Assembly (NCBI GenBank): GCA_031422555.1
Contig: JANPLZ010000144.1
Span: forward strand, 1-54,764
Direction of reading: 5' to 3'
Length of the DNA stretch: 54,764 bases
From: JANNAT01 sp031422555
GTDB taxonomy: Bacteria > Pseudomonadota > Alphaproteobacteria > Rhodobacterales > Rhodobacteraceae
The notes beneath the pieces were generated by a model, which saw nothing but the letters and a program-made list of their open reading frames with translations, was not told where the DNA came from and made no database searches. Made by a program: the position numbers and the translations under genes. The number at the start of each line of letters is the position of its first letter. Position 1 is the stretch's first letter. Of the stretch, positions 1-9,496 are shown piece by piece.

Positions 1-666
1 TACATACCGCAAGTGATGTCGGTTCTTTGCGAACATGCGATTGATCTGGGATGGCTGGAAACCAATCCGGCCAAAGGCGCGCGGCGGATAAAGACGCCTA
101 TCGAAAAACGGCGGGTGCATTTGCCTTGGACCGATGCGGCGGTCACGATCTGGCGAGAGCGGGCCAAGCCTTTGCCCCGCCTGATTTTTGAAATCGGTGT
201 TGGATCGGTGCAGCGCCCCGGCGACTGGCCGCGCTTTTGCTGGTCAGACTATGACGGCGATAGCCTGACCGTGGTGCAGGGCAAGACCGGCAAGGCGCTT
301 ACACTGCCCTGCACCGATGCCCTGCGCAACGCCCTTAACGCCGCGCGCCCTGACCCATGCGACGAAAGCCTGTCTATCCTGCGCAACACCTTTGGCCAGC
401 CTATGACCTACACCGCGATGGGTGCAATCATGCGGGCAGAGCGGCGGCGCTTGGGGTTGGAAGCGTTTGATTTGCATGGGTTGCGCTATCGTGGCGTGAT
501 GGAATTGGCATGGGCAGGGTGCAGCGATGACGAAATTGCGGCCTATAGCGGCCATGCGTCAAAAGCGATGATCAGGCAATACGCAGGCGCGGCGCGGCAA
601 GTCACCCAAGCAAGATCAGCGCGCGATAAGCGGGCGGGAACAGATACGGCACAAAACGCGAATTGA
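1..666 (+). CDS. Tyrosine recombinase/integrase, C-terminal part (5' end outside window)
   Basis: The frame is open from base 1 and ends at TGA 664-666, so only the catalytic domain is visible (221 residues). A first catalytic Arg lies in SVQRPGDW, the H-x-x-R box is HGLRYR, a second His is in YSGHASKAMIRQY and the Tyr nucleophile ends that block. This is the arrangement of phage-type site-specific recombinases that cut and rejoin DNA. It reads toward tRNA-Cys 60 bp away, so it probably marks the edge of an element lying to the left. Integrases of tRNA-borne islands usually sit on the 3' side of the tRNA; this one is on the 5' side, so a link to tRNA-Cys is not shown. Confidence 0.85.
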   Translation, partial: YIPQVMSVLCEHAIDLGWLETNPAKGARRIKTPIEKRRVHLPWTDAAVTIWRERAKPLPRLIFEIGVGSVQRPGDWPRFCWSDYDGDSLTVVQGKTGKALTLPCTDALRNALNAARPDPCDESLSILRNTFGQPMTYTAMGAIMRAERRRLGLEAFDLHGLRYRGVMELAWAGCSDDEIAAYSGHASKAMIRQYAGAARQVTQARSARDKRAGTDTAQNAN

Positions 667-725
667 TAGAAGTGCTGATAGGCCTTGACGGCAGGAAAGG
701 GAAAACATAGTGAAATCAACACAGG

Positions 726-799
726 GGCGGGTGGGCAGGCAGGCTATGCGCTGGATTGCAAATCCATGTAGACCGGTTCGATTCCGGTACCCGCCTCCA
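726..799 (+). tRNA. tRNA-Cys (anticodon GCA)
   Basis: This is a 74-nt cloverleaf. The acceptor arm GGCGGGT (726-732) pairs with ACCCGCC (789-795), followed by discriminator T and an encoded CCA (797-799). The anticodon loop reads TTGCAAA, giving GCA. The T arm contains GGTTCGATTCC. Confidence 0.95.
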
Positions 800-817
800 G
801 CTTTGCCGAAGCCCAGA

Positions 818-1839
<1,022 letters not shown>

Positions 1840-1843
<4 letters not shown>

Positions 1844-3033
1844 CGGATTGCCTTTACGTCTTTGGCAGCCGCCGCAAAGGCATCAAGGGCCATGTCCAGA
1901 TCATCCACCATCAGCCTGGCCTGCATCTGGGTGCGGATGCGCGCCGCCCCGCGCGGCACAACGGGATAGAAAAACGCCGACGCCATCACGCCGCGCGCGT
2001 CCAGCGCCCGCGCAAAGGCTTGGGCCATCGGCGCGTCGCCCAGCATCACCGGAATGATTGGGTGCGATCCGGGCAACACCCGAAAGCCCAAAGATTCCAG
2101 CCCCGCGCGCCAATATTCCGCGTTGTGATCCAGCGCTGCGCGCAGATCATCCGCGCTTTCGGCAATATCAATCGCGGCCAAGGTGGCGCCCACAATCGCA
2201 GGCGGCAGCGCGTTGGAAAACAGATAGGGTCGCGCGCGTTGGCGCAAAAGATCAATCACCGCTTGCGGCCCGGCAATATAGCCGCCCAGCGCCCCGCCCA
2301 GCGCCTTGCCAAAAGTGCCGGTCAGAATATCCACCGACACCCCCGCAAGCGCTGGCGTGCCGCGCCCGCCCGGGCCGATAAAGCCGGTGGCGTGGCAATC
2401 ATCCACCATCGTGATGGCCCCGTATTTCGCCGCCAGTTTCGCAATCGCGGGCAGGTTGGCAAAACTGCCATCCATCGAGAAAACCCCATCGGTGGCGATC
2501 ATGATGAACCGCGCGCCAGCCTGCACCGCCGTCAGCAGTTGCACCTCAAGATCGACCATGTCGTTGTTGGCATAGCGATAGCGTTTGGCCTTGCACAGCC
2601 GCACCCCGTCAATGATCGAAGCATGGTTCAGACTGTCCGAGACAATCGCATCGGCTTCGGTCAACAAGGGTTCAAACAGCCCGCCGTTGGCGTCAAAGCA
2701 GGCGGCAAACAGGATGGCATCGTCGCAGTGCAGATAGGCTGCCAGTCGTTCTTCCAACTGGCGGTGCAAGGATTGCGTGCCGCAAATGAACCGCACCGAG
2801 GCCATGCCATAGCCGTAGCCATCCATCGCCGCCTTGGCCGCCGCAATCAGGCGCGGGTCATCGGCCAGCCCCAGATAATTGTTGGCGCACAGGTTCAACA
2901 TCTGTCGCCCGGCAACGGCCACCCGCGCGCCCTGCGGACCTGCGATCAGGCGTTCGTGTTTCATCAGGCCTTCGCCGTCCAACCCGGCCAGCGTGTCGCG
3001 CAGATGGTCAAGAAAGCGGGATTTATCCGTCAT
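1840..3033 (-). CDS. kbl: Glycine C-acetyltransferase (2-amino-3-ketobutyrate CoA ligase)
   Basis: PLP-dependent alpha-oxoamine synthase of 397 residues that splits 2-amino-3-ketobutyrate with CoA into glycine and acetyl-CoA. Visible motifs are the Asp-His pair in VDDCHATGF and the PLP lysine in TGTFGKALGGALGGY. I chose ATG 3031-3033 (MTDKSRFLDHL) over the longer frame because GAAGGAA lies about 10 nt upstream and the protein then aligns with the usual N-terminus. It is followed by tdh with a 4-nt overlap and preceded by a plausible promoter and operator, so kbl-tdh is one operon for threonine breakdown. Confidence 0.95.
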
Positions 3034-3058
3034 GGCACAAATTCCTTCGGTTAGATGG

Positions 3059-3086
3059 AGTTTACCGGTTGGCTTCAAAATGTCAA
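3059..3086 (-). promoter_or_regulatory. Putative sigma-70 promoter of kbl-tdh
   Basis: On the minus strand TTGACA (3086-3081) is followed after 16 nt by TAAACT (3064-3059). It sits 26 nt before the kbl start codon and directly downstream of the repeat at 3087-3113. Seen in sequence; transcription is inferred. Confidence 0.5.
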
Positions 3087-3113
3087 TATAACGGAATAAA
3101 ATCCGCTATAACG
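3087..3113. promoter_or_regulatory. Putative operator of the XRE-cupin regulator
   Basis: TATAACG occurs twice (3087-3093 and 3107-3113), 20 bp apart, and the block also forms an inverted repeat TATA-n-CGGA / TCCG-n-TATA. It abuts the -35 box of the kbl promoter and lies between the regulator gene and kbl. The spacing of about two helical turns suits a dimeric helix-turn-helix protein. Confidence 0.4.
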
Positions 3114-3173
3114 TAGATAATCACACCGTCCGGTCCCGCCCCGCACCTGATCCGGGGCGCGGCACCGCCGCCT

Positions 3174-3734
3174 TTAACTGTCTTGCACGATCAGCACCGC
3201 CCGCGCGGCACCGCCGATGGCACATAGCGCGTGCGCCCGGTCGGCGGCATAGCGGGCGGTATCGCCGGGGCCAAGATCGGACACTTCGTCGCCCGATTGC
3301 AGCCGGATATGGCCGTCGATCACCGTCACATGCTCGCGGCACCCCGGCGAATGCGGATCGCTTTGCAACACCCCGCCGGCAGCAAAACGCAGATCATAGA
3401 CTTCGTGGTCGCCCACCGATGACGCCGGCGACAAAATGCGGATGGTCAGTCCCTGCCCGCGCCCGGCAATCACCGGGGCGGCGTCGGCGCGCATGATCTC
3501 GATGCCAGTATCGGGGCGGTCTTCCAATAACCCTGCAAAATCGACCTGCAACGCCTGCGTCAGGTTCCATAGCGTCGCCACCGTGGGCGAGGATTCGCCA
3601 CGTTCAATCTGGCTGACCATGGACCGGCTGACGCCCGACAGTTTAGCCACACCATCAAGACTTAGCCCGCGCGCTTTGCGGGCATTGCGCAACGACTGCG
3701 CCAGACGGTCATGGATATCGGTTTGCGGATTCAT
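3174..3734 (-). CDS. XRE-family transcriptional regulator with C-terminal cupin domain
   Basis: 186 residues. An N-terminal helix-turn-helix (about residues 8-65, with RNARKARGLSLDGVAKLSGV and SMVSQIERGESSPTVATLWN) is followed by a cupin (about 110-180, with DPHSPGCREHVTVIDGHI and LGPGDTARYAAD). This layout is typical of small-molecule-responsive repressors of amino-acid and polyamine catabolism. It lies 140 bp upstream of kbl in the same direction, with a candidate operator in the gap, so control of kbl-tdh is a reasonable inference; threonine or glycine as ligand is a guess. Confidence 0.85.
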   Translation of the reverse strand: MNPQTDIHDRLAQSLRNARKARGLSLDGVAKLSGVSRSMVSQIERGESSPTVATLWNLTQALQVDFAGLLEDRPDTGIEIMRADAAPVIAGRGQGLTIRILSPASSVGDHEVYDLRFAAGGVLQSDPHSPGCREHVTVIDGHIRLQSGDEVSDLGPGDTARYAADRAHALCAIGGAARAVLIVQDS

Positions 3735-3794
3735 CGCCGCAGTTAAGGCCCGCGCGACCCTGCCGTCAACGGCCCCGTCTGAAACAACCCGGTA

Positions 3795-5240
3795 TCACGT
3801 GCCGCAATAGGTGACATAGCTGCCAAAACTGGAAGGCGCGGGCAGCGCATAGGCCTCGCGGCCGGTTTCGGGGCGAAACGGATCGCTTACAGCCGTCAAC
3901 AATACCGCAAACGGCGCCATATTTCCCAGATTTGCCGCCTCCAAAGCCGCCTCGACCAGATGATTGCGCGGAATGATCGCAGGGTTGGCCGCCAACAACA
4001 GCGTCACCGCGTTGGGATGCAAGCGCGCGCGCCACAGCGGCAGCCACGCCCGCAAGGCCGTTGCATCGGCAAAGAGCGGGGCCAGTTGGCCGTCCTCGCC
4101 GTCAACCGCGGTGGCAAGGCGGCGAAAGCACAGTGTCCAGTCGGCGTTCTGCCCCGCCATTGCCGCCAGAAACCCATCCGCCAACGCGCCATCGCCCGCA
4201 TCTTCGTCCTGCAAAGCCAGTTTTGCCCGCATCACTGTCACCCAATCGGCGCGATACATCGCGGCAATACCGTCCAGCCGCGCGTTGGCCAGATCCACCG
4301 CGCGGTCGCCGTCTGCGTCCATGAACGGCAGCAGCGATTGCGCCAGCTGCATCAGGTTCCACGCCAATATCAGCGGCTGATTGGCATAGGCATAACGGCC
4401 CTGATGGTCGATTGACGAAAACACCGTGCCGGGGCTGTAGGCGTCCATAAAGGCGCAAGGCCCGTAATCAATGGTTTCACCCGACAGCGCCATATTGTCG
4501 GTGTTCATCACGCCATGCACGAACCCCACCCCCATCCACTGCGCGATCAGCCGCGATTGCCGTGCCGCCACCGCATCAAACAGCGCCAGCGCCGGGGTTG
4601 GCGATCCGGCCAGATCGGGGAAATGCCGCGCGATGGTATAATCCATCAGCGCACGCAGCTTATCCATTTCGCGCCGGGCGGCAAAGAATTGAAAGGTGCC
4701 AACCCGGATATGACTGGCAGCAATGCGCGCTAACACGGCCCCCGGCAGGCGGCCTGCCTCACGCATTACCGTCTCGCCTGTGGCCACCACCGCCAGCGAC
4801 CGCGTGGTCGGAATACCCAGCGCATGCATCGCCTCGGATATCAGGTATTCGCGCAGCATTGGCCCCAAGGCGGCCTTGCCATCACCGCCGCGCGAAAACG
4901 GCGTGCGCCCCGAGCCTTTCAACTGAATATCCCAGCGCCGCCCGACCGGGTCCAGAAATTCACCCAGCAAATGCGCCCGCCCATCGCCAAGTTGCGCCGA
5001 AAAGCCGCCAAACTGATGCCCGGCATAGGCAAGGGCGATGGGTTCAGCCCCAGGCGGCACTTCGGCCCCCGAAAACCACGTCGCGGCTTTTTGCGCCAGA
5101 TCATCCGGGTCCAACCCCAATGCCGCCGCCAGATTGCCGTTCAGCCGCACCAGATGTGGATCGGGGGCAATATCGGGGGCCAACGCCAGATGCGTTCCGG
5201 GCAAGTCGCGCGCATAGCTGTTGTCAAACACGATCGACAT
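3795..5240 (-). CDS. selO: SelO/YdiU family protein adenylyltransferase
   Basis: 481 residues, matching the SelO pseudokinase family, which transfers AMP from ATP to Ser/Thr/Tyr of target proteins in redox stress. Family blocks visible are LKGSGRTPFSRGGDGKAALG with the following LREYLISEAMHALGIPTTR (nucleotide pocket), GVMNTDNMALSGETIDYGP (the inverted catalytic and metal-binding segment), and the C-terminal NPAIIPRNHLVEAAL block. Bacterial SelO normally lacks selenocysteine and none is seen here. It stands alone upstream of the regulator gene; no operon partner is evident. Confidence 0.9.
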   Translation of the reverse strand: MSIVFDNSYARDLPGTHLALAPDIAPDPHLVRLNGNLAAALGLDPDDLAQKAATWFSGAEVPPGAEPIALAYAGHQFGGFSAQLGDGRAHLLGEFLDPVGRRWDIQLKGSGRTPFSRGGDGKAALGPMLREYLISEAMHALGIPTTRSLAVVATGETVMREAGRLPGAVLARIAASHIRVGTFQFFAARREMDKLRALMDYTIARHFPDLAGSPTPALALFDAVAARQSRLIAQWMGVGFVHGVMNTDNMALSGETIDYGPCAFMDAYSPGTVFSSIDHQGRYAYANQPLILAWNLMQLAQSLLPFMDADGDRAVDLANARLDGIAAMYRADWVTVMRAKLALQDEDAGDGALADGFLAAMAGQNADWTLCFRRLATAVDGEDGQLAPLFADATALRAWLPLWRARLHPNAVTLLLAANPAIIPRNHLVEAALEAANLGNMAPFAVLLTAVSDPFRPETGREAYALPAPSSFGSYVTYCGT

Positions 5241-5418
5241 GGCACTGCCCCTATCTTGGGTGATCCCTTGGATATGGGGTGCCCATCGAGGCTGACAATG
5301 ACATGCCTTTGCCCGGGCGCGAAAGAAAACCGTGCCATCAGCGCCACTTGGTGGCAGATGTCAGGACAACCAAACATCCTGCGTATCTTGGCGCATAGTT
5401 AATAAGCATTTCAATAAA

Positions 5419-5495
5419 TGGTCGGGGTGAAGAGATTCGAACTCCCGACATCCTGCTCCCAAAGCAGGCGCGCTACCAGACTGCGCTACACCCCG
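5419..5495 (-). tRNA. tRNA-Pro (anticodon TGG)
   Basis: 77-nt cloverleaf on the minus strand. Acceptor CGGGGTG (5495-5489) pairs with CACCCCG, discriminator A, and CCA is encoded at 5421-5419. Anticodon loop TTTGGGA gives TGG. The T arm has GTTCGAATC. Confidence 0.95.
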
Positions 5496-5631
5496 ACTTC
5501 GGCGTCTTTAGCGCGTATTTTCCCGATTGAAAAGACGCAAGAAGGCTTTGCCGATCAAGTTGCAGAAAGTTTTTCACAATTTGCATATTTTTCTGCCAGG
5601 CGCCCGCACCGCTGTCGAACGGCACAGCCCC

Positions 5632-6114
5632 TTAGCCATCGCTGCAGGGCCAGACGGCTGCCGTTTGGTCAATTGCGCTGTGTCGCATTTCGCTGCCAAC
5701 CGCGATGCCCATCCGCTGTGCCAGACCGCCGTTGATCTCCAGCACAAAGGCCACATCAGGCCCGCCATCAATTCCGGTGCGGTCTTGCGGGATGGCGTTG
5801 GAATGCACCCGCGTCACCACGCCTTTGGCATCCATAAAGATCATATCCAGCGCAATCAGGGTGTCTTTCATCCAGAACTGCGCGCGTTTGGGCTTGGGAA
5901 ACACAAACAGCATGCCCGCCGCCGAGGCCAGCTTTTCGCGAAACATCAGCCCTTGGGCCTGTTCGGCAGGCTCGTCCGCCACTTCAACACTAAAGCGATG
6001 GGTGCCGGACGGTCCGCGCAATTCCACCGCATCAGGCGCGCAGGCGGCCTGCGCCGTGCCCGCCAACCCGGCAAACACCAAAGACAAGATCAGCCGCGAA
6101 CCGACGCTTCCCAT
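5632..6114 (-). CDS. DUF192 family secreted protein
   Basis: 160 residues. A signal peptide (about 25 residues, LILSLVFAGLAGTAQA then AC) is followed by a DUF192 domain with the family blocks QAQGLMFREKLASAAGMLFVF, FWMKDTLIALDMIFMD and VLEINGG. The family is widespread, small and beta-rich, exported or periplasmic, and without a proven reaction. I chose ATG 6112-6114, which leaves a good signal peptide; it overlaps the 3' end of the cold-shock gene by 25 bp, indicating co-transcription. Confidence 0.85.
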   Translation of the reverse strand: MGSVGSRLILSLVFAGLAGTAQAACAPDAVELRGPSGTHRFSVEVADEPAEQAQGLMFREKLASAAGMLFVFPKPKRAQFWMKDTLIALDMIFMDAKGVVTRVHSNAIPQDRTGIDGGPDVAFVLEINGGLAQRMGIAVGSEMRHSAIDQTAAVWPCSDG

Positions 6115-6617
6115 GACAACACCTGCACCGCCATCCGTCCGCGCTTGCCTTCGATGATCCGAAGGCACACGGCTTCCCCCGCCGAAAGATCGGCAAACCC
6201 GGAATGACGCAAAATTTCAACATGCACAAACACATCTTCCGAGCGGCCAAACACATTGGCAAAGCCAAAACCCTTGCCCTTGTCAAACCACTTGACCCGT
6301 GCCGGTTCAAGTGGCAACGCGGCCAATTCTTCGGGCGTCGTGTTGGCGCTTTCTTCGTCCAACGGAAACGGCACGCCGGGCGGTGGTTCGATCATCACCA
6401 CTTCAACGGCCTGAATACCACGGGCGGTGTGTTGCACCTTGACCGTGATCGTCGCACCATCCGCGACCGAACTTTGGCCGTAATTGCGCAACACATTGGC
6501 ATGTAACAAGATATCCGCCGCAGACTCTTCTGCCACGATAAACCCGAACCCTTTGGTAGGGTCAAACCACTTCACGCGCCCCTGCAGGATTTGCAGGTCG
6601 ATGTTATCATCCGTCAT
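6090..6617 (-). CDS. Cold-shock protein with two CSD domains
   Basis: 175 residues with two OB-fold cold-shock domains. The first spans about residues 10-75, with RNP motifs GRVKWFDPTKGFGFI and ADILLHANVL. The second spans about 105-170, with ARVKWFDKGKGFGFA and DVFVHVEIL. They are joined by an acidic, Pro-rich linker. The protein should bind single-stranded RNA or DNA. Tandem-CSD proteins are common in alphaproteobacteria. The start at MTDDNIDL (6617) is preferred because the 35 residues upstream lack family similarity. Confidence 0.9.
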   Translation of the reverse strand: MTDDNIDLQILQGRVKWFDPTKGFGFIVAEESAADILLHANVLRNYGQSSVADGATITVKVQHTARGIQAVEVVMIEPPPGVPFPLDEESANTTPEELAALPLEPARVKWFDKGKGFGFANVFGRSEDVFVHVEILRHSGFADLSAGEAVCLRIIEGKRGRMAVQVLSWEASVRG

Positions 6618-6734
6618 CTTCAGGACCGTTTCCCCAGATAAAGCCCATAGACTTCCCAAAGATGGCAAATTGACGGCTGTTGCAAGATGATTAATGCACG
6701 TGTTGTGCAGAAAATAATTCACGAAGCGTGAAAA

Positions 6735-7337
6735 TCAAGGGTTTAGGCGTTTGATTTCCCATGGTTTTTCTACCGCTGCGCGAGTCCACTGAAACCTGTC
6801 ATGTAAACGAAACTCGCCGTCGGCCCAGAATTCAATCTCCAGCGGTGACACCCGAAAGCCGCCCCAAAATGGCGGGCGTTTGGGGTTAATGCCATGCTTT
6901 GCCGTGATTTTTGCCACCTCGGCCATCAAGGCCCCGCGTGACGACAAAGGCTGTGACTGCGCGCTGGCCCAGGCCCCCAACCGCGATTTCAGGCTGCGCG
7001 AGGCGTAGTAGGCATCCGCCGCCGCCCCGTCTTCGCGCGCAACCGTGCCGCGCACCCGCAATTGGCGGCGCAAGGATTTCCAATGCATCACAAAGGCCAC
7101 TTTGCCCGCGCCTTCCACCTCTTGCGCCTTTTTCGAGGTGTAGTTGGTGTAAAACACAAAAGCCGCCGGTTCGATGTCTTTCAGTAAAACCATGCGGGCA
7201 TTTGGCATGCCGTCCGCGTCAACCGTCGCCAGTGCCATGGCATTGGGATCGTTGATCTCGGTCACCGTCGCCTCGGACAGCCAGCGCGCTGCAATCACAA
7301 ACGGATCATCGCCCGCAAAAATTCCCGTTCTGTCCAT
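6735..7337 (-). CDS. pdxH: Pyridoxamine 5'-phosphate oxidase
   Basis: 200-residue FMN enzyme of the vitamin B6 salvage and synthesis route, oxidising PNP or PMP to PLP. Family motifs: PNARMVLLKDIEPAAFVFYT and NYTSKKAQEVE in the FMN-binding half, RPPFWGGFRVSPLEIEFW and the C-terminal WEIKRLNP (PLP site). Full length for the family. It is divergent from fabI, with about 95 bp between the two starts. Confidence 0.95.
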   Translation of the reverse strand: MDRTGIFAGDDPFVIAARWLSEATVTEINDPNAMALATVDADGMPNARMVLLKDIEPAAFVFYTNYTSKKAQEVEGAGKVAFVMHWKSLRRQLRVRGTVAREDGAAADAYYASRSLKSRLGAWASAQSQPLSSRGALMAEVAKITAKHGINPKRPPFWGGFRVSPLEIEFWADGEFRLHDRFQWTRAAVEKPWEIKRLNP

Positions 7338-7433
7338 ATCCCGTCTTTCCCGCAGCCCGCGCCGCGCCCTTGATGCAGGCCAACCTTTCGCCTACACAGT
7401 TTTTCAATGAATAGGGTGGGCGGGGAGTTGCGA

Positions 7434-8249
7434 ATGTCAACCGGACTGATGGCAGGAAAACGCGGACTGATCATGGGCCTTGCCAATGACAAATCCATCG
7501 CATGGGGAATTGCGCAGGCCATTGCCGCCCAAGGGGCCGAAATTGCGTTTTCGTATCAGGGCGAGGCGTTGAAAAAACGGGTCGAACCGCTGGCGGCCTC
7601 TATTGGCATGTCAGAGTTCGTCGAATGCGATGTGGCGTCCGAAGACTCGATGGACGCGCTGTTTGCCCATTTGTCGCGGCTTTGGGGCAAGATCGACTTT
7701 CTGGTGCATGCCATCGGCTTTTCCGACAAGGCCGAATTGCGGGGCCGCTATGTGGATACCAGCCGGGCCAATTTCCTGATGACGATGGATATTTCGGTTT
7801 ACAGCTTTACCGCCGTGGCGCGCCGTGCGGCGGCGATGATGCCCGACGGTGGGTCGCTGCTGACGCTGACCTATTACGGCGCGGAAAAGGTCATGCCGCA
7901 TTACAACGTGATGGGCATCGCCAAAGCCGGGCTCGAGGCATCGGTGAAATATATGGCCGAGGATCTGGGCAAGGACGGCATCCGGGTGAACGCCATTTCC
8001 GCCGGCCCGATCAAGACGCTGGCGGCATCCGGGATTGGCGATTTTCGCTATATCATGCGCTGGAACGAGTTGAACTCGCCGCTGCGGCGCAATGTGACGC
8101 AAGAAGAGGTTGGCAAGGCGGCATTGTATCTGTTGTCCGATCTGGGATCGGGCACCACGGGCGAAAATCTGCATGTCGACGCGGGCTATCATGTGGTCGG
8201 CATGAAAGCCGTCGATGCGCCCGATATTGATGCCACAAAGAAAGATTGA
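7434..8249 (+). CDS. fabI: Enoyl-[acyl-carrier-protein] reductase (NADH)
   Basis: 271-residue short-chain dehydrogenase-like enzyme for the last step of each fatty-acid elongation cycle. Motifs: GLANDKSIAWGIA (modified NAD loop), the active-site Tyr-x6-Lys in YNVMGIAK, and NAISAGPIKTLAASGI. I chose ATG 7434 because GGGGAG precedes it by about 7 nt; an ATG at 7407 in the same frame lacks such a site. The LysE-type gene starts 3 bp after its stop and is probably co-transcribed. Confidence 0.95.
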   Translation: MSTGLMAGKRGLIMGLANDKSIAWGIAQAIAAQGAEIAFSYQGEALKKRVEPLAASIGMSEFVECDVASEDSMDALFAHLSRLWGKIDFLVHAIGFSDKAELRGRYVDTSRANFLMTMDISVYSFTAVARRAAAMMPDGGSLLTLTYYGAEKVMPHYNVMGIAKAGLEASVKYMAEDLGKDGIRVNAISAGPIKTLAASGIGDFRYIMRWNELNSPLRRNVTQEEVGKAALYLLSDLGSGTTGENLHVDAGYHVVGMKAVDAPDIDATKKD

Positions 8250-8252
8250 TCC

Positions 8253-8864
8253 ATGACCCTGACCGCTTTTATCGCCGTGGCACTTTTGCATCTGATGGCC
8301 GCCATCAGCCCCGGGCCTGCCGTGTTGATGGCGGCGCGCACGGGTGTCACCGAAGGGTTGCGCACCGGAATGTTCCTGGCGATGGGCATTGGCCTTGGGG
8401 CTGTGGTCTGGGCAGCGGCGGCGCTGTTTGGGCTTAATCTGGTGTTTCAGGCAGCCCCCGCGCTGCTGTGGGCGCTGAAGATCATCGGTGGCGCCTATTT
8501 GATTTACATGGCTTGGGGCATGTGGCGCAGCGCCGATCAGCCCTTGGATATGGCAGCGTCCAACCTGCCGCGCTCGGCGGCTTCGGCGTTCCGGCTGGGG
8601 GTGGTGACGCAGCTTTCCAACCCCAAGCCCGCGGTCTTGTTCAGCGCCATCTTTATCGGCACCGTGCCACCCGGCACCGCCGCATGGGTTTACGCGGCCC
8701 TGCTGGCCGTGGTGTTCCTGAATGACGCCGTCTGGTGCACGCTGGTCGCCCGCATCTTTTCGTTCAACCGCAGCAAAGCCGCCTATATCGGCCTGAAATC
8801 CGTCATCGACCGTGCCTTCGGCGGTTTGCTGGCAGCGCTTGGCATCAAGATTGCGCTGACGTGA
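8253..8864 (+). CDS. LysE/RhtB family amino-acid exporter
   Basis: 203 residues with about six hydrophobic segments and the N-terminal family signature AISPGPAVLMAARTGVTEGLRTG. Members export amino acids such as lysine, threonine or homoserine lactone; the substrate cannot be read from sequence. It follows fabI by 3 bp. Confidence 0.85.
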   Translation: MTLTAFIAVALLHLMAAISPGPAVLMAARTGVTEGLRTGMFLAMGIGLGAVVWAAAALFGLNLVFQAAPALLWALKIIGGAYLIYMAWGMWRSADQPLDMAASNLPRSAASAFRLGVVTQLSNPKPAVLFSAIFIGTVPPGTAAWVYAALLAVVFLNDAVWCTLVARIFSFNRSKAAYIGLKSVIDRAFGGLLAALGIKIALT

Positions 8865-8878
8865 TTGCCGATGTCGCG

Positions 8879-8962
8879 TTCATTTTGGTCTAAATACTCT
8901 GGGGGCCAGACGGTTTGCCCTTCGGCAAACCGGCAGGGGGCCAGCCCCCCGTCCCTAGCCCG
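8879..8962. repeat. Dispersed intergenic motif plus GC hairpins
   Basis: TTCATTTTGGTCTAAATAC (8879-8897) matches 23607-23625 in 17 of 19 positions. It is followed by a G5 run and a perfect 9-bp hairpin CGGTTTGCC-CTTC-GGCAAACCG, then a second GC palindrome before the phosphoribosyltransferase gene. There is no T run, so termination is uncertain. The motif is of a kind common between genes in Rhodobacteraceae. Confidence 0.6.
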
Positions 8963-8977
8963 CAACAGGAGCCTGCC

Positions 8978-9481
8978 ATGACCGACCGCTTACCCCATGA
9001 AAAAGGCTTCCACGTCAGTTGGGATCAGATGCACCGCGATGCCCGCGCGCTTGCGTGGCGGCTGGATGGCAAAGGCCCCGATGGCGGCATCTGGCGCGCG
9101 GTGGTGGGCATCACGCGCGGCGGGCTGGTGCCTGCGATGATCGTGGCGCGCGAGTTGGATGTGCGGGTGGTGGACACCATATCGGTGATTTCCTACGCCC
9201 ATCAGGATCGCGGCGATGCGGTGATGACCAAAGCCCCGCAAGCCGATCTGATGCGCGATGGCACCGGCATTCTGATCGTCGATGATCTGGTGGATTCCGG
9301 CAAAACGCTGGAACTGGTGCGCCGGATGTATCCGATGGCGCATTTCGCCACCGTCTACGCCAAGCCCAGCGGCAAGCCGATGGTCGATACCTATATCACC
9401 GAAGTCAGCCAAGACACGTGGATTTTCTTTCCCTGGGACATGGCGCTGCAATATGTGCAACCGTTTCGCGGCAAAGACTGA
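8978..9481 (+). CDS. gpt: Xanthine phosphoribosyltransferase
   Basis: 167 residues. Type I phosphoribosyltransferase with the PRPP loop ILIVDDLVDSGKTLE, GITRGGLVPAMI upstream and the base-contacting C-terminal segment TWIFFPWD. It salvages xanthine or guanine to the nucleotide. Start ATG 8978 has AGGAG 6 nt upstream; the frame extending to 8915 runs through the intergenic hairpins and is not used. The next gene starts 16 bp downstream. Confidence 0.9.
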   Translation: MTDRLPHEKGFHVSWDQMHRDARALAWRLDGKGPDGGIWRAVVGITRGGLVPAMIVARELDVRVVDTISVISYAHQDRGDAVMTKAPQADLMRDGTGILIVDDLVDSGKTLELVRRMYPMAHFATVYAKPSGKPMVDTYITEVSQDTWIFFPWDMALQYVQPFRGKD

Positions 9482-9496
9482 TCCGGCAGGCCCGTC

